Source: JAJNBA01 sp963842295
GTDB taxonomy: Bacteria; Actinomycetota; UBA4738; HRBIN12
NCBI GenBank assembly: GCA_963842295.1
Contig: CAWJFY010000007.1
Span: 186,001-250,000 of the forward strand
Reading direction: 5' to 3'
Length of the DNA: 64,000 bases
Of this stretch, positions 34,212 through 42,807 are shown one piece after another (the stretch's first letter is position 1; the number at the start of each line of letters is the position of its first letter). The translations under genes and the position numbers were made by a program. Below the pieces are notes generated by a model, which saw nothing but the letters and a program-made list of their open reading frames with translations, did no database searches and was not told the DNA's origin.

Positions 34212-35825
34212 CTACGCCACCCGCTCGCCGCGTCCGTGGCCGCGCTTCCGGCTCTTCAACACCTCGAGAGCGGCGATCCGGCCAGGAGCGCCCATGATGC
34301 CGCCGCCCGGATGCGTCGCCGACCCGCACATCCACAGGTCACGTATCGGTGTGCGGTAGCGGGCCCATCCGGGCACGGGCCGATTGAAGAACAGCTGCTC
34401 GAGCGAGAGCTCACCCTGGAAGATGTTCCCTTCGGTCAGGCCCGTGATGTCCTCGATGTCTTTCGGCGTGATGAACTGCGACCCGACGATGTGCTTGCGG
34501 ATGGTCGGGAACCGCTCCGAGATCGTCTCGATCACGTTCTGCCCGAACGCCTCGCGAGCGGCGTCGTCCCAGACGTCGTTCCCCGCCAGCCGGTAGGGCG
34601 CGTACTGCACGAAGCAGCTCATCACGTGCCCGCCGGGGGGCGCCATCGTAGGGTCCACGAGCGTGGGGATGATCATGTCGATGTAGGGGCGCCGCGAGGG
34701 ACGGCCGTATTTCGCGTCGTCGTAGGCCCGCTCCATGTAATCGAGCGACGGGGAGAACGAGACCGCGCCCCGGAGCCACTCCCCTTTGCCCGGCTTGCAC
34801 GCGAGCTCTGGGAGGCCGTCGAGCGCGAGGTTCACCTTGCCGCTCGAGCCCCGGTACTTGTAGCGGAGCACCTCCTCCTTGAACGCCGGATCGAGGACCC
34901 CATCCTCGAGCAGCTTGATGAAGGTCCAGCGGGAGTCCAGCGAGGAGAGCACGAGGCCTGCCTCGATCTGCTCGCCGGAATCGAGGGTCACGCCGGTCGC
35001 GCGGTCGCCGTGAACATCGATCCGCGCCACCGGCGCCTCGACCCTGATCTCGGCCCCGTTCGCGAGCGCTGCGCTCCCGATCGCGTCGGAGATGCTCCCG
35101 GTGCCTCCACGCGGCACCCCCCATGCGCGGAACGCACCGTCGATCTCGCCCATGTAGTGGTGGAGCAGGACATACGCGGTGCCGGGCGAGCGCGGACCCT
35201 GGAAGGTCCCGATGATCCCGGAGGCGCTCATCGTCGCCTTCAGCGGCTCCGTCTCGAACCACTGGTCGAGGAAATCCGCCGCGGACATCGTCATAAGCTG
35301 GATGAACGTGGTCTGCAGGCGCCTCGGCAGGTCCCTGAAGGTCTTCGCGAGCGGCGTGAGCGGTAGCCAGTCCCGGATCGACACCTTCCCGGGGTCGGGC
35401 GGCACGATCGACAGGATCGGCTTGATGAATCTGGCCATCTCGGCCATCAGCGGGCCGTACTCCTCGTAGGCCTCGGCGTCGTTCAGCGACCAGCGCCGGA
35501 GCTCCCGGACCGTGCGGCCATGATCGTTCACCCGCCAGAGGTAGTCATCGTCGAGTGGGGTGATCGTCCCGTCCAGGGGCAGGATCTCGAGACCGTGCTT
35601 GGGGAGCTCGAGCTCGCGGATGATCTCCGGACGGAGCAGCGAGACCACATAGGAGAAGACGCTGAAGCGGTACCCGGGCACGATCTCCTCGGACACCGCC
35701 GCGCCACCCAACACGTGCCGACGCTCGAGGACGACCACCTTCTTGCCGGCCTTCGCGAGGTACGCAGCGGACACGAGACCGTTGTGGCCTCCGCCGATCA
35801 CGACCGCGTCGTAGCGCTGCGGCAT
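34212..35825 (-). CDS. FAD-dependent oxidoreductase, phytoene desaturase/PYROXD2-like (copy 2)
   Basis: 537 residues with VVIGGGHNGLVSAAYLAKAG, VLERRHVLGG and the C-terminal LWMCGSATHPGGGIMGAPG. It shares its layout with the gene immediately downstream, so the pair looks like a tandem duplication that has diverged. GAGGAAGAG stands before the ATG. It is divergent from the GcvT-like gene, with 176 bases between. Together they might oxidise an N-methylated or cyclic amine; this is inferred from neighbours. Confidence 0.82.
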   Translation of the reverse strand: MPQRYDAVVIGGGHNGLVSAAYLAKAGKKVVVLERRHVLGGAAVSEEIVPGYRFSVFSYVVSLLRPEIIRELELPKHGLEILPLDGTITPLDDDYLWRVNDHGRTVRELRRWSLNDAEAYEEYGPLMAEMARFIKPILSIVPPDPGKVSIRDWLPLTPLAKTFRDLPRRLQTTFIQLMTMSAADFLDQWFETEPLKATMSASGIIGTFQGPRSPGTAYVLLHHYMGEIDGAFRAWGVPRGGTGSISDAIGSAALANGAEIRVEAPVARIDVHGDRATGVTLDSGEQIEAGLVLSSLDSRWTFIKLLEDGVLDPAFKEEVLRYKYRGSSGKVNLALDGLPELACKPGKGEWLRGAVSFSPSLDYMERAYDDAKYGRPSRRPYIDMIIPTLVDPTMAPPGGHVMSCFVQYAPYRLAGNDVWDDAAREAFGQNVIETISERFPTIRKHIVGSQFITPKDIEDITGLTEGNIFQGELSLEQLFFNRPVPGWARYRTPIRDLWMCGSATHPGGGIMGAPGRIAALEVLKSRKRGHGRGERVA

Positions 35826-35987
35826 CGCTCTCTTCCTCTTTGCGCTGGTCCTTGGGCTCGTCGAAGGAGGCTATCCGAACGCCCGCGGGCGCACGGTCGC
35901 CGATGCTAGCCCCGGGCATCTGAACGCACCAACGGGCGTCTGACCAGTAGTCAGATCCTCGGAGCACTCCGGTGAGGTCGCCGACGA

Positions 35988-35993
35988 TACCCT
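35988..35993 (+). promoter_or_regulatory. Candidate -10 box TACCCT for the GcvT-like gene
   Basis: TACCCT ends eight bases before the ATG at 36002; no Shine-Dalgarno sequence is seen. Confidence 0.5.
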
Positions 35994-36001
35994 TGGCGTT
36001 G

Positions 36002-37195
36002 ATGAGTGTGGGTACCGCGTTCTTCGAGCGCCAGCGGGCATTGAACACGAAGCTCTCCTGGGGCGAGTGGTCCGGGTACCACGCCGCGGCGGTGTTCGCC
36101 GATCTCGTCGACATCGAGTACAACGCGATCCGCGAGGCCGCGGCCGTGATCGACGTGACGCCGCTCTACAAGTACGAGGTGAGAGGCACCGACGCCGGAA
36201 CCCTCCTCGACCGCGTGGTCACGCGTGACATCTCGAAGGTCGCGATCGACCAGGTGATCTACACGCCCTGGTGCGACGAGGAAGGCAAGGTCATCGACGA
36301 CGGGACGGTGACCCGTCTCGACGAAGACCGCTTCCGCGTCACCGCCGCCGATCCGTCGTACCGCTGGTTCTCCCAGAACGCGACCGGGCTGGACGTCGGG
36401 ATCGATGACATCTCAGAGCAGACGGCAGGACTTGCCCTGCAGGGGCGCCTGTCCCGGCACGTGCTGGAACGGGCGACCGGTGAGGACTGGTTCGACCTCC
36501 GCTACTTCCGTCGCCGACCGACCACGATCGAGGGCGTCGAGGTGGACGTGACCCGGACCGGCTACACCGGGGATCTCGGCTACGAGCTCTGGATCCCGGT
36601 GGAGGGAGCCCTCGCGGTCTGGGACCGTCTCTTCGACGTCGGCGCCGACTACGGCATCCGGCCGGCAGGGATCCAGGCCTTGGACATCTGCCGTCTCGAA
36701 GCCAGCTTGATCCTGATCGAGGCGGAGTACACCAGCGCCCGTCACGCGTTCGCCCCTGAGCTCAAGTACTCGCCCTTCGAGATCGGACTGGGGCGTCTCG
36801 TGAAGTTCGACAAGGCGGCCGAGTTCACCGGCGAGCGAGCGCTGCTCTCCGAGCGCGAAGCCGGCGGACCCGATCGGCGGCTCGTGGGCCTTGAGCTGGA
36901 TTGGGTCGCGATCGAGGCGATGTACGCACGCCACGGCCTGGCCCCGCAGATCTCGCCGCTCGTGCACCGCGCGCCGGTTCCGGTGTACCGGGAGGGTGCC
37001 AAGGTGGGGCGGGCAACCTCCGTGGGGTGGGGGCCGACGATCAAGAAGATGGTCGGCTTCGGCTCGGTGGACAAGGGGCTCACGAAGCTCGGCACGCGAC
37101 TCTCCGTCGAATGGACCGTTGAGGGCGAGCGCGGGAAGGTCGGCGCCAGCGTCGTGCCCATGCCCTTCCTCGACCTCGATCGGAAACGCTCCTAG
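36002..37195 (+). CDS. GcvT-like aminomethyltransferase (folate-dependent demethylation family)
   Basis: 397 residues of the GcvT/dimethylglycine-dehydrogenase C-terminal fold. AAAVIDVTPLYKYEVRG, TRDISKVAIDQVIYTPWCDEEG and VTRTGYTGDLGYELWIP are the usual folate-binding blocks. It is a stand-alone protein, longer than glycine cleavage T protein, of the type that transfers a methyl-derived one-carbon unit to tetrahydrofolate. No gcvH or gcvP is near, so a catabolic demethylase role is more likely than glycine cleavage. Start ATG at 36002 by leaderless box and by family N terminus. Confidence 0.82.
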   Translation: MSVGTAFFERQRALNTKLSWGEWSGYHAAAVFADLVDIEYNAIREAAAVIDVTPLYKYEVRGTDAGTLLDRVVTRDISKVAIDQVIYTPWCDEEGKVIDDGTVTRLDEDRFRVTAADPSYRWFSQNATGLDVGIDDISEQTAGLALQGRLSRHVLERATGEDWFDLRYFRRRPTTIEGVEVDVTRTGYTGDLGYELWIPVEGALAVWDRLFDVGADYGIRPAGIQALDICRLEASLILIEAEYTSARHAFAPELKYSPFEIGLGRLVKFDKAAEFTGERALLSEREAGGPDRRLVGLELDWVAIEAMYARHGLAPQISPLVHRAPVPVYREGAKVGRATSVGWGPTIKKMVGFGSVDKGLTKLGTRLSVEWTVEGERGKVGASVVPMPFLDLDRKRS

Positions 37196-37231
37196 CTCCG
37201 CTCGCCATTCGTACGAGAAACTGGTGTCGTG

Positions 37232-39133
37232 ATGTCAGGTCGAGCCACGATCGTGCTGGCGCTTGTGCTGCTCGCAGCACTGGTAGGGCTCGCGGTGGGG
37301 TTGGCCGGCAGCGCCCTTCTCGGCGTCGTCACGGGCCTCGTGTGCCTGGTGATCGGCCTCGCCGCCACCTGGTCGGTGCAGCGGATGTCAGCGCCCACGG
37401 ACCCGTCGCGGCGGCGGCTCCTGGCGCTCGCAGCGGTGCTCGGGACCGCCGCCGCGACGGGAGGCGCCGCCCTCGGGAGGACGATCAGGCGGGTCACGCG
37501 GCCCGACCCCCGACCGATCCAGGAAGCGATGGCCCGAGACCTCGGCGCGGAGTACATGGAGTTGGTCGCACGCGCGTACCACCCAGCCAGGAGCGGCGAC
37601 CTGCAGCTCCTGGTCGCTCCGTACAACAGCGCGAACTATCCGCAGGAGTCGCGGTCGCTGGTCCCGCGCGATCCCAGGACGAGCCACGCGAGCGTCTGGA
37701 TGTACCTCGAACGGATCCCGCTCGTCGTCTATGGGGCCGGGGTCTCGCCCTTCGACTCCGAAGATCGGGTCTCCCTCGCCGACGTCGCCCCGACGATCGC
37801 CGAGCTGATCGGGTTCGAGGACTTCCAGGACCTGGGGCGTGACGGTCGCCCCCTGCCGGGGATCACACGACCGGCGGACCAGCCGGAGATCGTCGTCACG
37901 TTCGTGATCGACGGCGGCGGATGGAACGTTCTCCAAGAGTTCCCCGACACGTGGCCCAACCTCAAGCGCCTGATGCGGGAAGGCGCCACCTTCCGCGACG
38001 CGATCCACGGTTCGTTCCCGGCCGTCACGGCCTCGGCTCACGCCACGATCGGCACCGGCGCGTTCCCTCGGACGCACGGCATCACCGGCCACAACCTCCG
38101 CGACGGGACGAAGGTCCGGAAGGCGTATGGCGAGCCGGGGCGGGCGGAGCCCGGCGACATCCTCGTGCCTACGCTCGCGGACCTGTGGAGCGACGCCACC
38201 GACAACGGGGCGTGGGTAGGCGAGCTCGGCTACCAGATCTGGCATCTCGGGATGTTGGGACGCGGAGGGTCACGTCGAGGTGACGTGCGTCCGGTCGCCA
38301 TCTATTGGGACGAAACCGGTGACCCGCAGGACTGGCGGACCCTCAACGAGGAGCTCTTCCGCCTGCCGACCGGGATGCCGTCTCTCGAAACGTTCGCGGG
38401 GTATCGCGACGCCTACACGCCGAATCCCGACCGCAACCCGGACTTCGATCCCGTCAAGCCGAAGAACCTCCACTGCTGCAGCACGCCCGTGATCCGCTAT
38501 CAGGGCGACGTGATCGAGACGACGCTCGCGAACGAGCCGGTCGGTTCGTCGGAGACGCCCGGACTCCTGTTCATCAACTTCAAGTCGCCCGACTACACCG
38601 GCCACGTCTACGGGATGTTCGACCCGATGACCGGCGACGCCCTCCGCGACGTCGACGAGCAGCTCGGGCGACTCGTGAAACAGCTGGACGCTCTCTACCC
38701 CGGTCGGTACGCGCTGATCGTGACGGCCGATCACGGTCAGTGCCCGCTCCCCGATGCCGCCGGCGGCGTGCGACTCGACCCGATCCAGCTCTGGGACGAC
38801 CTCGAGCGCGAGTTCGGCGGAGGTCTTTTCAGCCTCGTCCAGAACGTCGTGCCGTCGGAGGTCTACGTGCACAGGGACGTGCTGTGGGACACCGGCGCGA
38901 CGCGCGAGGACATGGCCTCGTTCCTCCGCGACTATCCCTACCGGCGGAACATCGGCCCGTACGTACCGCGGGACGTGATCGAGCAGGAACTGCTGGATAG
39001 ACAACAGTTCGCGGCGGTGTTCGCGACCTCGTTCCTCGACACGCTCGCCGGCCGCGACCTCGGCGCCGATTTCGGGCCTGGCATCTATCCGGACGCCGAT
39101 CCGTCCGGCATCCCTCCACCCGTCGCCGGATGA
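37232..39133 (+). CDS. Membrane-anchored alkaline-phosphatase-superfamily hydrolase with an extra partial domain
   Basis: 633 residues. Three hydrophobic segments (about 6-24, 27-45, 64-82) anchor it. Residues about 100-195 resemble only the final part of an AP-superfamily domain (HASVWMYLERIPLVVYGAGV, LADVAPTIAELIGF). A complete domain follows: TFVIDGGGWNVL, nucleophile region GSFPAVTASAHATIGTG with Thr, THGITGHN, and metal ligands in NFKSPDYTGHVYG and VTADHGQ. It is probably a phosphodiesterase or phosphatase outside the cell. GTG at 37229 is an alternative start. Its stop overlaps the aconitase X start as ATGA. Confidence 0.78.
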   Translation: MSGRATIVLALVLLAALVGLAVGLAGSALLGVVTGLVCLVIGLAATWSVQRMSAPTDPSRRRLLALAAVLGTAAATGGAALGRTIRRVTRPDPRPIQEAMARDLGAEYMELVARAYHPARSGDLQLLVAPYNSANYPQESRSLVPRDPRTSHASVWMYLERIPLVVYGAGVSPFDSEDRVSLADVAPTIAELIGFEDFQDLGRDGRPLPGITRPADQPEIVVTFVIDGGGWNVLQEFPDTWPNLKRLMREGATFRDAIHGSFPAVTASAHATIGTGAFPRTHGITGHNLRDGTKVRKAYGEPGRAEPGDILVPTLADLWSDATDNGAWVGELGYQIWHLGMLGRGGSRRGDVRPVAIYWDETGDPQDWRTLNEELFRLPTGMPSLETFAGYRDAYTPNPDRNPDFDPVKPKNLHCCSTPVIRYQGDVIETTLANEPVGSSETPGLLFINFKSPDYTGHVYGMFDPMTGDALRDVDEQLGRLVKQLDALYPGRYALIVTADHGQCPLPDAAGGVRLDPIQLWDDLEREFGGGLFSLVQNVVPSEVYVHRDVLWDTGATREDMASFLRDYPYRRNIGPYVPRDVIEQELLDRQQFAAVFATSFLDTLAGRDLGADFGPGIYPDADPSGIPPPVAG

Positions 39134-40380
39134 AGCTGGAGCTCGAGCCGGGCGACCGCGCGGTCCTAGGCGGCGAACGTGGAGAGGGCGCGGCGCTCGC
39201 CATGAGGCTCATCGTGAAGATGGCCGAGGTAGCGCGAGCGCCGCGCTTGCGGGACGTGACCCGAGCGCACATCGACTCCTGCCTGTACCACGGGCAGGCC
39301 GGGCTGGACTTCGCCGAGCGGCTCCTCGCGGGCGGGGCGACCGTCGCGATCCCCGCGACCCTGAACGTGAGCTCGCTGGACCTGCTCCATCCGGAGCTCG
39401 TGCGCCTCGACGACGAGACCCGAGACCGAGCGAAACGTCTGATGGACGTGTACGTGCGGATGGGATGCAGGCCCACCTGGACCTGCGCGCCTTACCAGCT
39501 CCCGGATCGGCCCTTCTTCGGGGAACACGTCGCGTGGGCCGAGTCGAATGCGATCGTGTTCGCCAACTCGGTCCTGGGCGCGAGGACGAACCGCTACGGC
39601 GACTTCTTCGATATCTGCGCGGCGATCACCGGCCGGGTGCCGAACTCCGGCCTGCATACCGACGAAGGCCGTCGCGCCGGCGTGCTGTTCCGCTTGCACG
39701 GCGTCCGAGAAGGGCTGCTCGACCACGATCTTCTATATCCGGTGCTCGGACATCTCCTCGGACTGCGGGGTGGCCGCGAGGTGATCGCCGTCGAGGGCCT
39801 CCCGCAGGACACCTCGGAAGATCGACTCAAGGCGGTGGGTGCGGCAGCGGCGAGCTCCGGAGCGGTCGCCCTGTTCCACGCGATCGGGGTGACACCCGAA
39901 GCGAAGAACGGAACCGACGTGTGCTCAGCGGATGTCCGCGAGGAAGCGATCGGCTCGGCTGATCTCCGCGCCGCGCGGGACGAGCTTTCACCGGTCGGAG
40001 AGGGCGCGGAGATCGGCGCCGTCAGCGTGGGGACGCCGCACGCCTCGGAGGCGGAGCTGCGACGGTTGGCCAACCTGGTGCGGGGCGACCGCCCGCGCAT
40101 CCCGTTCTACGTGAACACGGGCCGCGCACAGCTCGCCGGCGTCGGCTCGGTCGCGGACGACCTCGCCGACGCCGGCGTCACGATCGTCACCGACACCTGC
40201 ACGTACATCACGCCCGTGATCGACGATCTGTCCGGTCCCGTGATGACCGACTCAGGGAAGTGGGCGTGGTACGCACCGAGCAACCTCGCCTTCGAGGTGG
40301 CGCTCGGAAGCGTCGAGGAGTGCGTCCGGTCGGCCGCCGCCGGCCGCGTGGTCCGCGATGAGACGATCTGGGGCCCCTGA
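39130..40380 (+). CDS. Aconitase X catalytic (large) subunit
   Basis: 416 residues of the AcnX large-subunit family: YHGQAGLDFAERL, CAPYQLPDRPFFGEHVAWAESNAIVFANSVLGARTNRYGD and TDTCTYITPVI, with the cysteines that hold the iron-sulfur cluster. Known AcnX enzymes are cis-3-hydroxy-L-proline dehydratase in bacteria and phosphomevalonate dehydratase in archaea. No mevalonate gene is near, so an amino-acid-type dehydratase is favoured. Overlaps both neighbours (ATGA with the phosphatase-like gene, TGATG with the small subunit). Confidence 0.88.
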   Translation: MKLELEPGDRAVLGGERGEGAALAMRLIVKMAEVARAPRLRDVTRAHIDSCLYHGQAGLDFAERLLAGGATVAIPATLNVSSLDLLHPELVRLDDETRDRAKRLMDVYVRMGCRPTWTCAPYQLPDRPFFGEHVAWAESNAIVFANSVLGARTNRYGDFFDICAAITGRVPNSGLHTDEGRRAGVLFRLHGVREGLLDHDLLYPVLGHLLGLRGGREVIAVEGLPQDTSEDRLKAVGAAAASSGAVALFHAIGVTPEAKNGTDVCSADVREEAIGSADLRAARDELSPVGEGAEIGAVSVGTPHASEAELRRLANLVRGDRPRIPFYVNTGRAQLAGVGSVADDLADAGVTIVTDTCTYITPVIDDLSGPVMTDSGKWAWYAPSNLAFEVALGSVEECVRSAAAGRVVRDETIWGP

Positions 40381-40763
40381 TGGAAGGTCGGATCCTCGTC
40401 GAGGGTCAAGCAACGGGCCCCGCACTCGTGCTCGCCGAGCCGATCAGCTTCTGGGGCGGGCTCGACCCGGCGACCGGCGAGATCGTCGAGGCGAACCATC
40501 CTCAACGGGGCTCGGTCGTGACGGGGACGATCCTCGTCATGCCGTCCGGACGCGGCTCCTCCTCCAGCGCGACCGTGCTCGCCGAAGCGATCCGCACCGG
40601 GAAAGGCCCGGCCGGGATCGTCCTCGGCGAGCCCGACGACATCATCGTGATCGGCGCCCTCGTCGCGACGGAGCTCTACGGCGTCGCCATCCCGGTGATC
40701 GTCGCTTCCGCCGCCGCCTTCCACGCGATCCGGAACGGCGAAGCGCTCTCGCTCATCCCCTAG
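40380..40763 (+). CDS. Aconitase X swivel (small) subunit, DUF126
   Basis: 127 residues: GRILVEGQATGPALVLAEPISFWGG and MPSGRGSSSSATVLAEA, the phosphate/serine loop of the swivel domain that closes over the active site of the large subunit. In many organisms the two are fused; here they are separate and coupled by a one-base overlap. It meets the YcaQ-like gene tail to tail with a 4-base overlap. Confidence 0.88.
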   Translation: MEGRILVEGQATGPALVLAEPISFWGGLDPATGEIVEANHPQRGSVVTGTILVMPSGRGSSSSATVLAEAIRTGKGPAGIVLGEPDDIIVIGALVATELYGVAIPVIVASAAAFHAIRNGEALSLIP

Positions 40764-41932
40764 CGCCAGACGGACGGAAGATCGGGCAGCACGATGTCCT
40801 CGGCACCGAGCCACGCCGCGAGCTCGCTGATCTGCTTCCCGATGGCCGGCCAGGCGTCCGCGGGCGCATCAGGTTCGGCGTAGACCCCGTCGATCCTGAG
40901 GACGTTCGCCGCCCGGTCGAAGTGGGGGTCGAGCCGTCCCACGACCCGATCGCCGTGCAGGATCGGCATCACGAAGTATCCGAACTCACGTTTGTCCTTC
41001 GGGACGTAGATCTCGAGTCGGAACCGGAAGTCGAAGAGCTCCTCCGTCCGGATCCGGTCATGGATCAACCGATCGAACGGTGACAGGAGCACGGTCCGCG
41101 GCCGGAACGACCGCTCCAGCACGTCTGCGTGGGCCCATCGCTCGCCGGGGATCCCTTCCACCCGCACCCGTACCGCGCGCCCGCCGCGCTCGAGTCCTGC
41201 CAGCGCCCGTTCCCATCCCGGCGGCCGGCTGCCTTCGAACGTCTTCCCGAACGCAGTGAGCTTGGCGATGCCGAGGGCTCGGAGCTGCGTTTCGAGCAGG
41301 CGTCGAGCCTCTTCGCCCGGAGTCAGGCGCGATTCGTCGAGAGGTAGACGCCGCGCGGCGAGATCCCACACGCGCTCCTGCCCGGCGCGTCCTGCGATCA
41401 TCACCTCGCCCTTGGCCCACAACACCTCGAGCATCATCGAGGTGTTCCTCCCGTCGTCATTCCATCCGCCCGTGCGCCAACCGACGGCGGAGCGATCCTC
41501 GAACGCCCGGGTCTGAAGCGGTCCCTCGGCGCGCAACCTGGCCAGGATGTACCGGCGGAACGCCTGGTTCTCTCGGAGGTAGCGCCGCACGTACTCGCGC
41601 CGGCCGCCCGTCCCGCTCGGGTACCGCCGCATCGTCTGTCGGTGGACCGGATACTGCGACGTCGGCAAGATGAACGCCCGGTACTCGAACAGCGACCGGT
41701 CCCGCCAGAGGAGACGCTCCAGCTCGGCGACGCGGAACCTCCGCCCCAACCGGGACCACAGGACGAGGTGCTCCGTCCGCGCGACCCTCCGGGTGGGATC
41801 CATCTGCACGCTGCCGAGCCCTTCGACGACCTCGAGGATCGATCGGGGTCGAGGTGAGGAGAGCATCTGGGCTGCGACCGCGACTTGCCGCGCCCGCCGA
41901 AGCGAGATCGACCGAGGTTCCGCTGAGTTCAC
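40760..41932 (-). CDS. YcaQ-like winged-helix DNA glycosylase (HTH_42)
   Basis: 390 residues. The winged-helix family marker EGLGSVQMDPTRRVARTEHLVLWSRLG contains QxD in the position of the catalytic Q-x-Q/D of E. coli YcaQ (AlkX), which unhooks DNA interstrand crosslinks; Streptomyces AlkZ protects an antibiotic producer. Here it may serve general or self-resistance repair. The GTG start overlaps the stop of the cupin gene as GTGA. Confidence 0.8.
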   Translation of the reverse strand: MNSAEPRSISLRRARQVAVAAQMLSSPRPRSILEVVEGLGSVQMDPTRRVARTEHLVLWSRLGRRFRVAELERLLWRDRSLFEYRAFILPTSQYPVHRQTMRRYPSGTGGRREYVRRYLRENQAFRRYILARLRAEGPLQTRAFEDRSAVGWRTGGWNDDGRNTSMMLEVLWAKGEVMIAGRAGQERVWDLAARRLPLDESRLTPGEEARRLLETQLRALGIAKLTAFGKTFEGSRPPGWERALAGLERGGRAVRVRVEGIPGERWAHADVLERSFRPRTVLLSPFDRLIHDRIRTEELFDFRFRLEIYVPKDKREFGYFVMPILHGDRVVGRLDPHFDRAANVLRIDGVYAEPDAPADAWPAIGKQISELAAWLGAEDIVLPDLPSVWR

Positions 41933-42325
41933 TCGGCGTGCTCGGCCGCCTCGGCGTCCGCTTTCGTGTGATGGACGATGCCGTCGGGGTGTTCCGGGGG
42001 AGCGTAGAGCGAGTAGAGCTTGAGCTCACCCGATCCCGTGTTGATCACGTTGTGCCAGATGCCGGCCGGGATCACGACGGCCCAGTCATCGGAGAGGTCG
42101 TGCGCCTCATCGACCCCGTCTTCGTCCCGCCCGAACTCGACGCGGGCCTGTCCCTCCTCGATCCGGATGAACTGGTCTCGGTCGGGATGGACCTCCTTGC
42201 CGATGTCCTCGCCGGGTGCGAGAGCGCATCACGGTGAGCTGGGAATGTGCGCCGGTGAAGAGCACGGTGCGGAACGTCTCATTCTCGAGCGTCAGGTGTT
42301 CGATGTCTCCGACCCAACCGATCAT
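41929..42325 (-). pseudogene. Cupin-domain protein, frame broken by one extra base
   Basis: ATG at 42325 after GAGGAG starts MIGWVGDIEHLTLENETF...QLTVM, after which the frame is lost. Skipping one base at about 42226 restores a full cupin: ALAPGEDIGKEVHPDRDQF, RIEEGQARVEFGRDEDG, VVIPAGIWHNVINTGSGE and LYAPPEHPDGIVHHTKADA, to a TGA at 41929-41931. The metal ligands His, Gln/Glu and the second motif His are intact in the restored version. The very clean downstream sequence suggests a recent mutation or a sequencing error. The restored stop overlaps the GTG of the YcaQ-like gene. Confidence 0.8.
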
Positions 42326-42370
42326 CGACGACTCCTCGCAGGAGGATGTCCCGCGAGCCTCGCGAACGAG

Positions 42371-42391
42371 GGCCCTCCCGAGGGGAGGGCC
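42371..42391 (-). terminator. Hairpin terminator after the tmRNA
   Basis: GGCCCTCCC and GGGAGGGCC form a perfect 9-bp stem with a 3-base loop, 31 bases past the tmRNA 3' end and before the cupin gene. Confidence 0.65.
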
Positions 42392-42421
42392 TTCGCGCGA
42401 CTTGCGGCAGGACGCGGATCG

Positions 42422-42769
42422 TGGAGGTGGCGGGAATCGAACCCGCGTGACAGGGCGACCGTCTGGATCTTCTCCGGGCGCATCCGGTGGGTAGATCTCG
42501 CCTCGGGCCTCCCACCGGCGGAGGGGCCCTCGGCCAGCCCGGGTGAGATGTCCCTCGGAGGCCCCCGGACGGAACCTCCTCGGTGAGGCCTGCTTGCGAT
42601 GCCCTGTCCGGGCCGCAGGCCCTCCCGGACGGACAGCTACCTATCTGCTAGGCAGCGAGCGCGTACTCTTCGTTGGCGCTTGTGTTGTTCCGGCGTTTTA
42701 CGAGACTCCGGAGATCTCGGCCCGCTTCTCCCAGGCGATAACCGCCCTGCTCGAAGCCAGTACACCCCC
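42422..42769 (-). ncRNA. ssrA: Transfer-messenger RNA (tmRNA)
   Basis: Rescues stalled ribosomes together with SmpB, whose gene lies 1.5 kb upstream on the same strand. The 5' end GGGGGTGTACTGGCTTCGA pairs with the 3' CACCTCC (one G-U pair) to make the tRNA-like acceptor stem, and GCGGGTTCGATTCCCGC is the T arm. In between, the frame GCC AAC GAA GAG TAC GCG CTC GCT GCC TAG encodes the tag ANEEYALAA and stop, ending in the ALAA signal read by ClpXP-type proteases. The mature length would be 348 nt. The 3' CCA is not encoded. Confidence 0.95.
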
Positions 42770-42787
42770 GTATGTAGTTGTCATCCG

Positions 42788-42793
42788 AGTATA
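42788..42793 (-). promoter_or_regulatory. Candidate -10 box TATACT for ssrA
   Basis: TATACT lies 18 bases before the mature tmRNA 5' end, leaving a short precursor for RNase P to remove. It falls just beyond the decarboxylase stop. A good -35 box is not visible. Confidence 0.45.
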
Positions 42794-42807
42794 CGGCCCG
42801 ACCATCG

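Noticed and set aside
32629..35825. Carotenoid biosynthesis cluster
   Set aside because: The two desaturase-like genes have no crtB, crtE or cyclase beside them and look more like PYROXD2-type oxidoreductases.
42422..42450. A tRNA gene, from a T arm and acceptor-like end
   Set aside because: No anticodon arm follows at tRNA distance. The matching 5' half is 348 bases away, with a tag frame between, so it is tmRNA.
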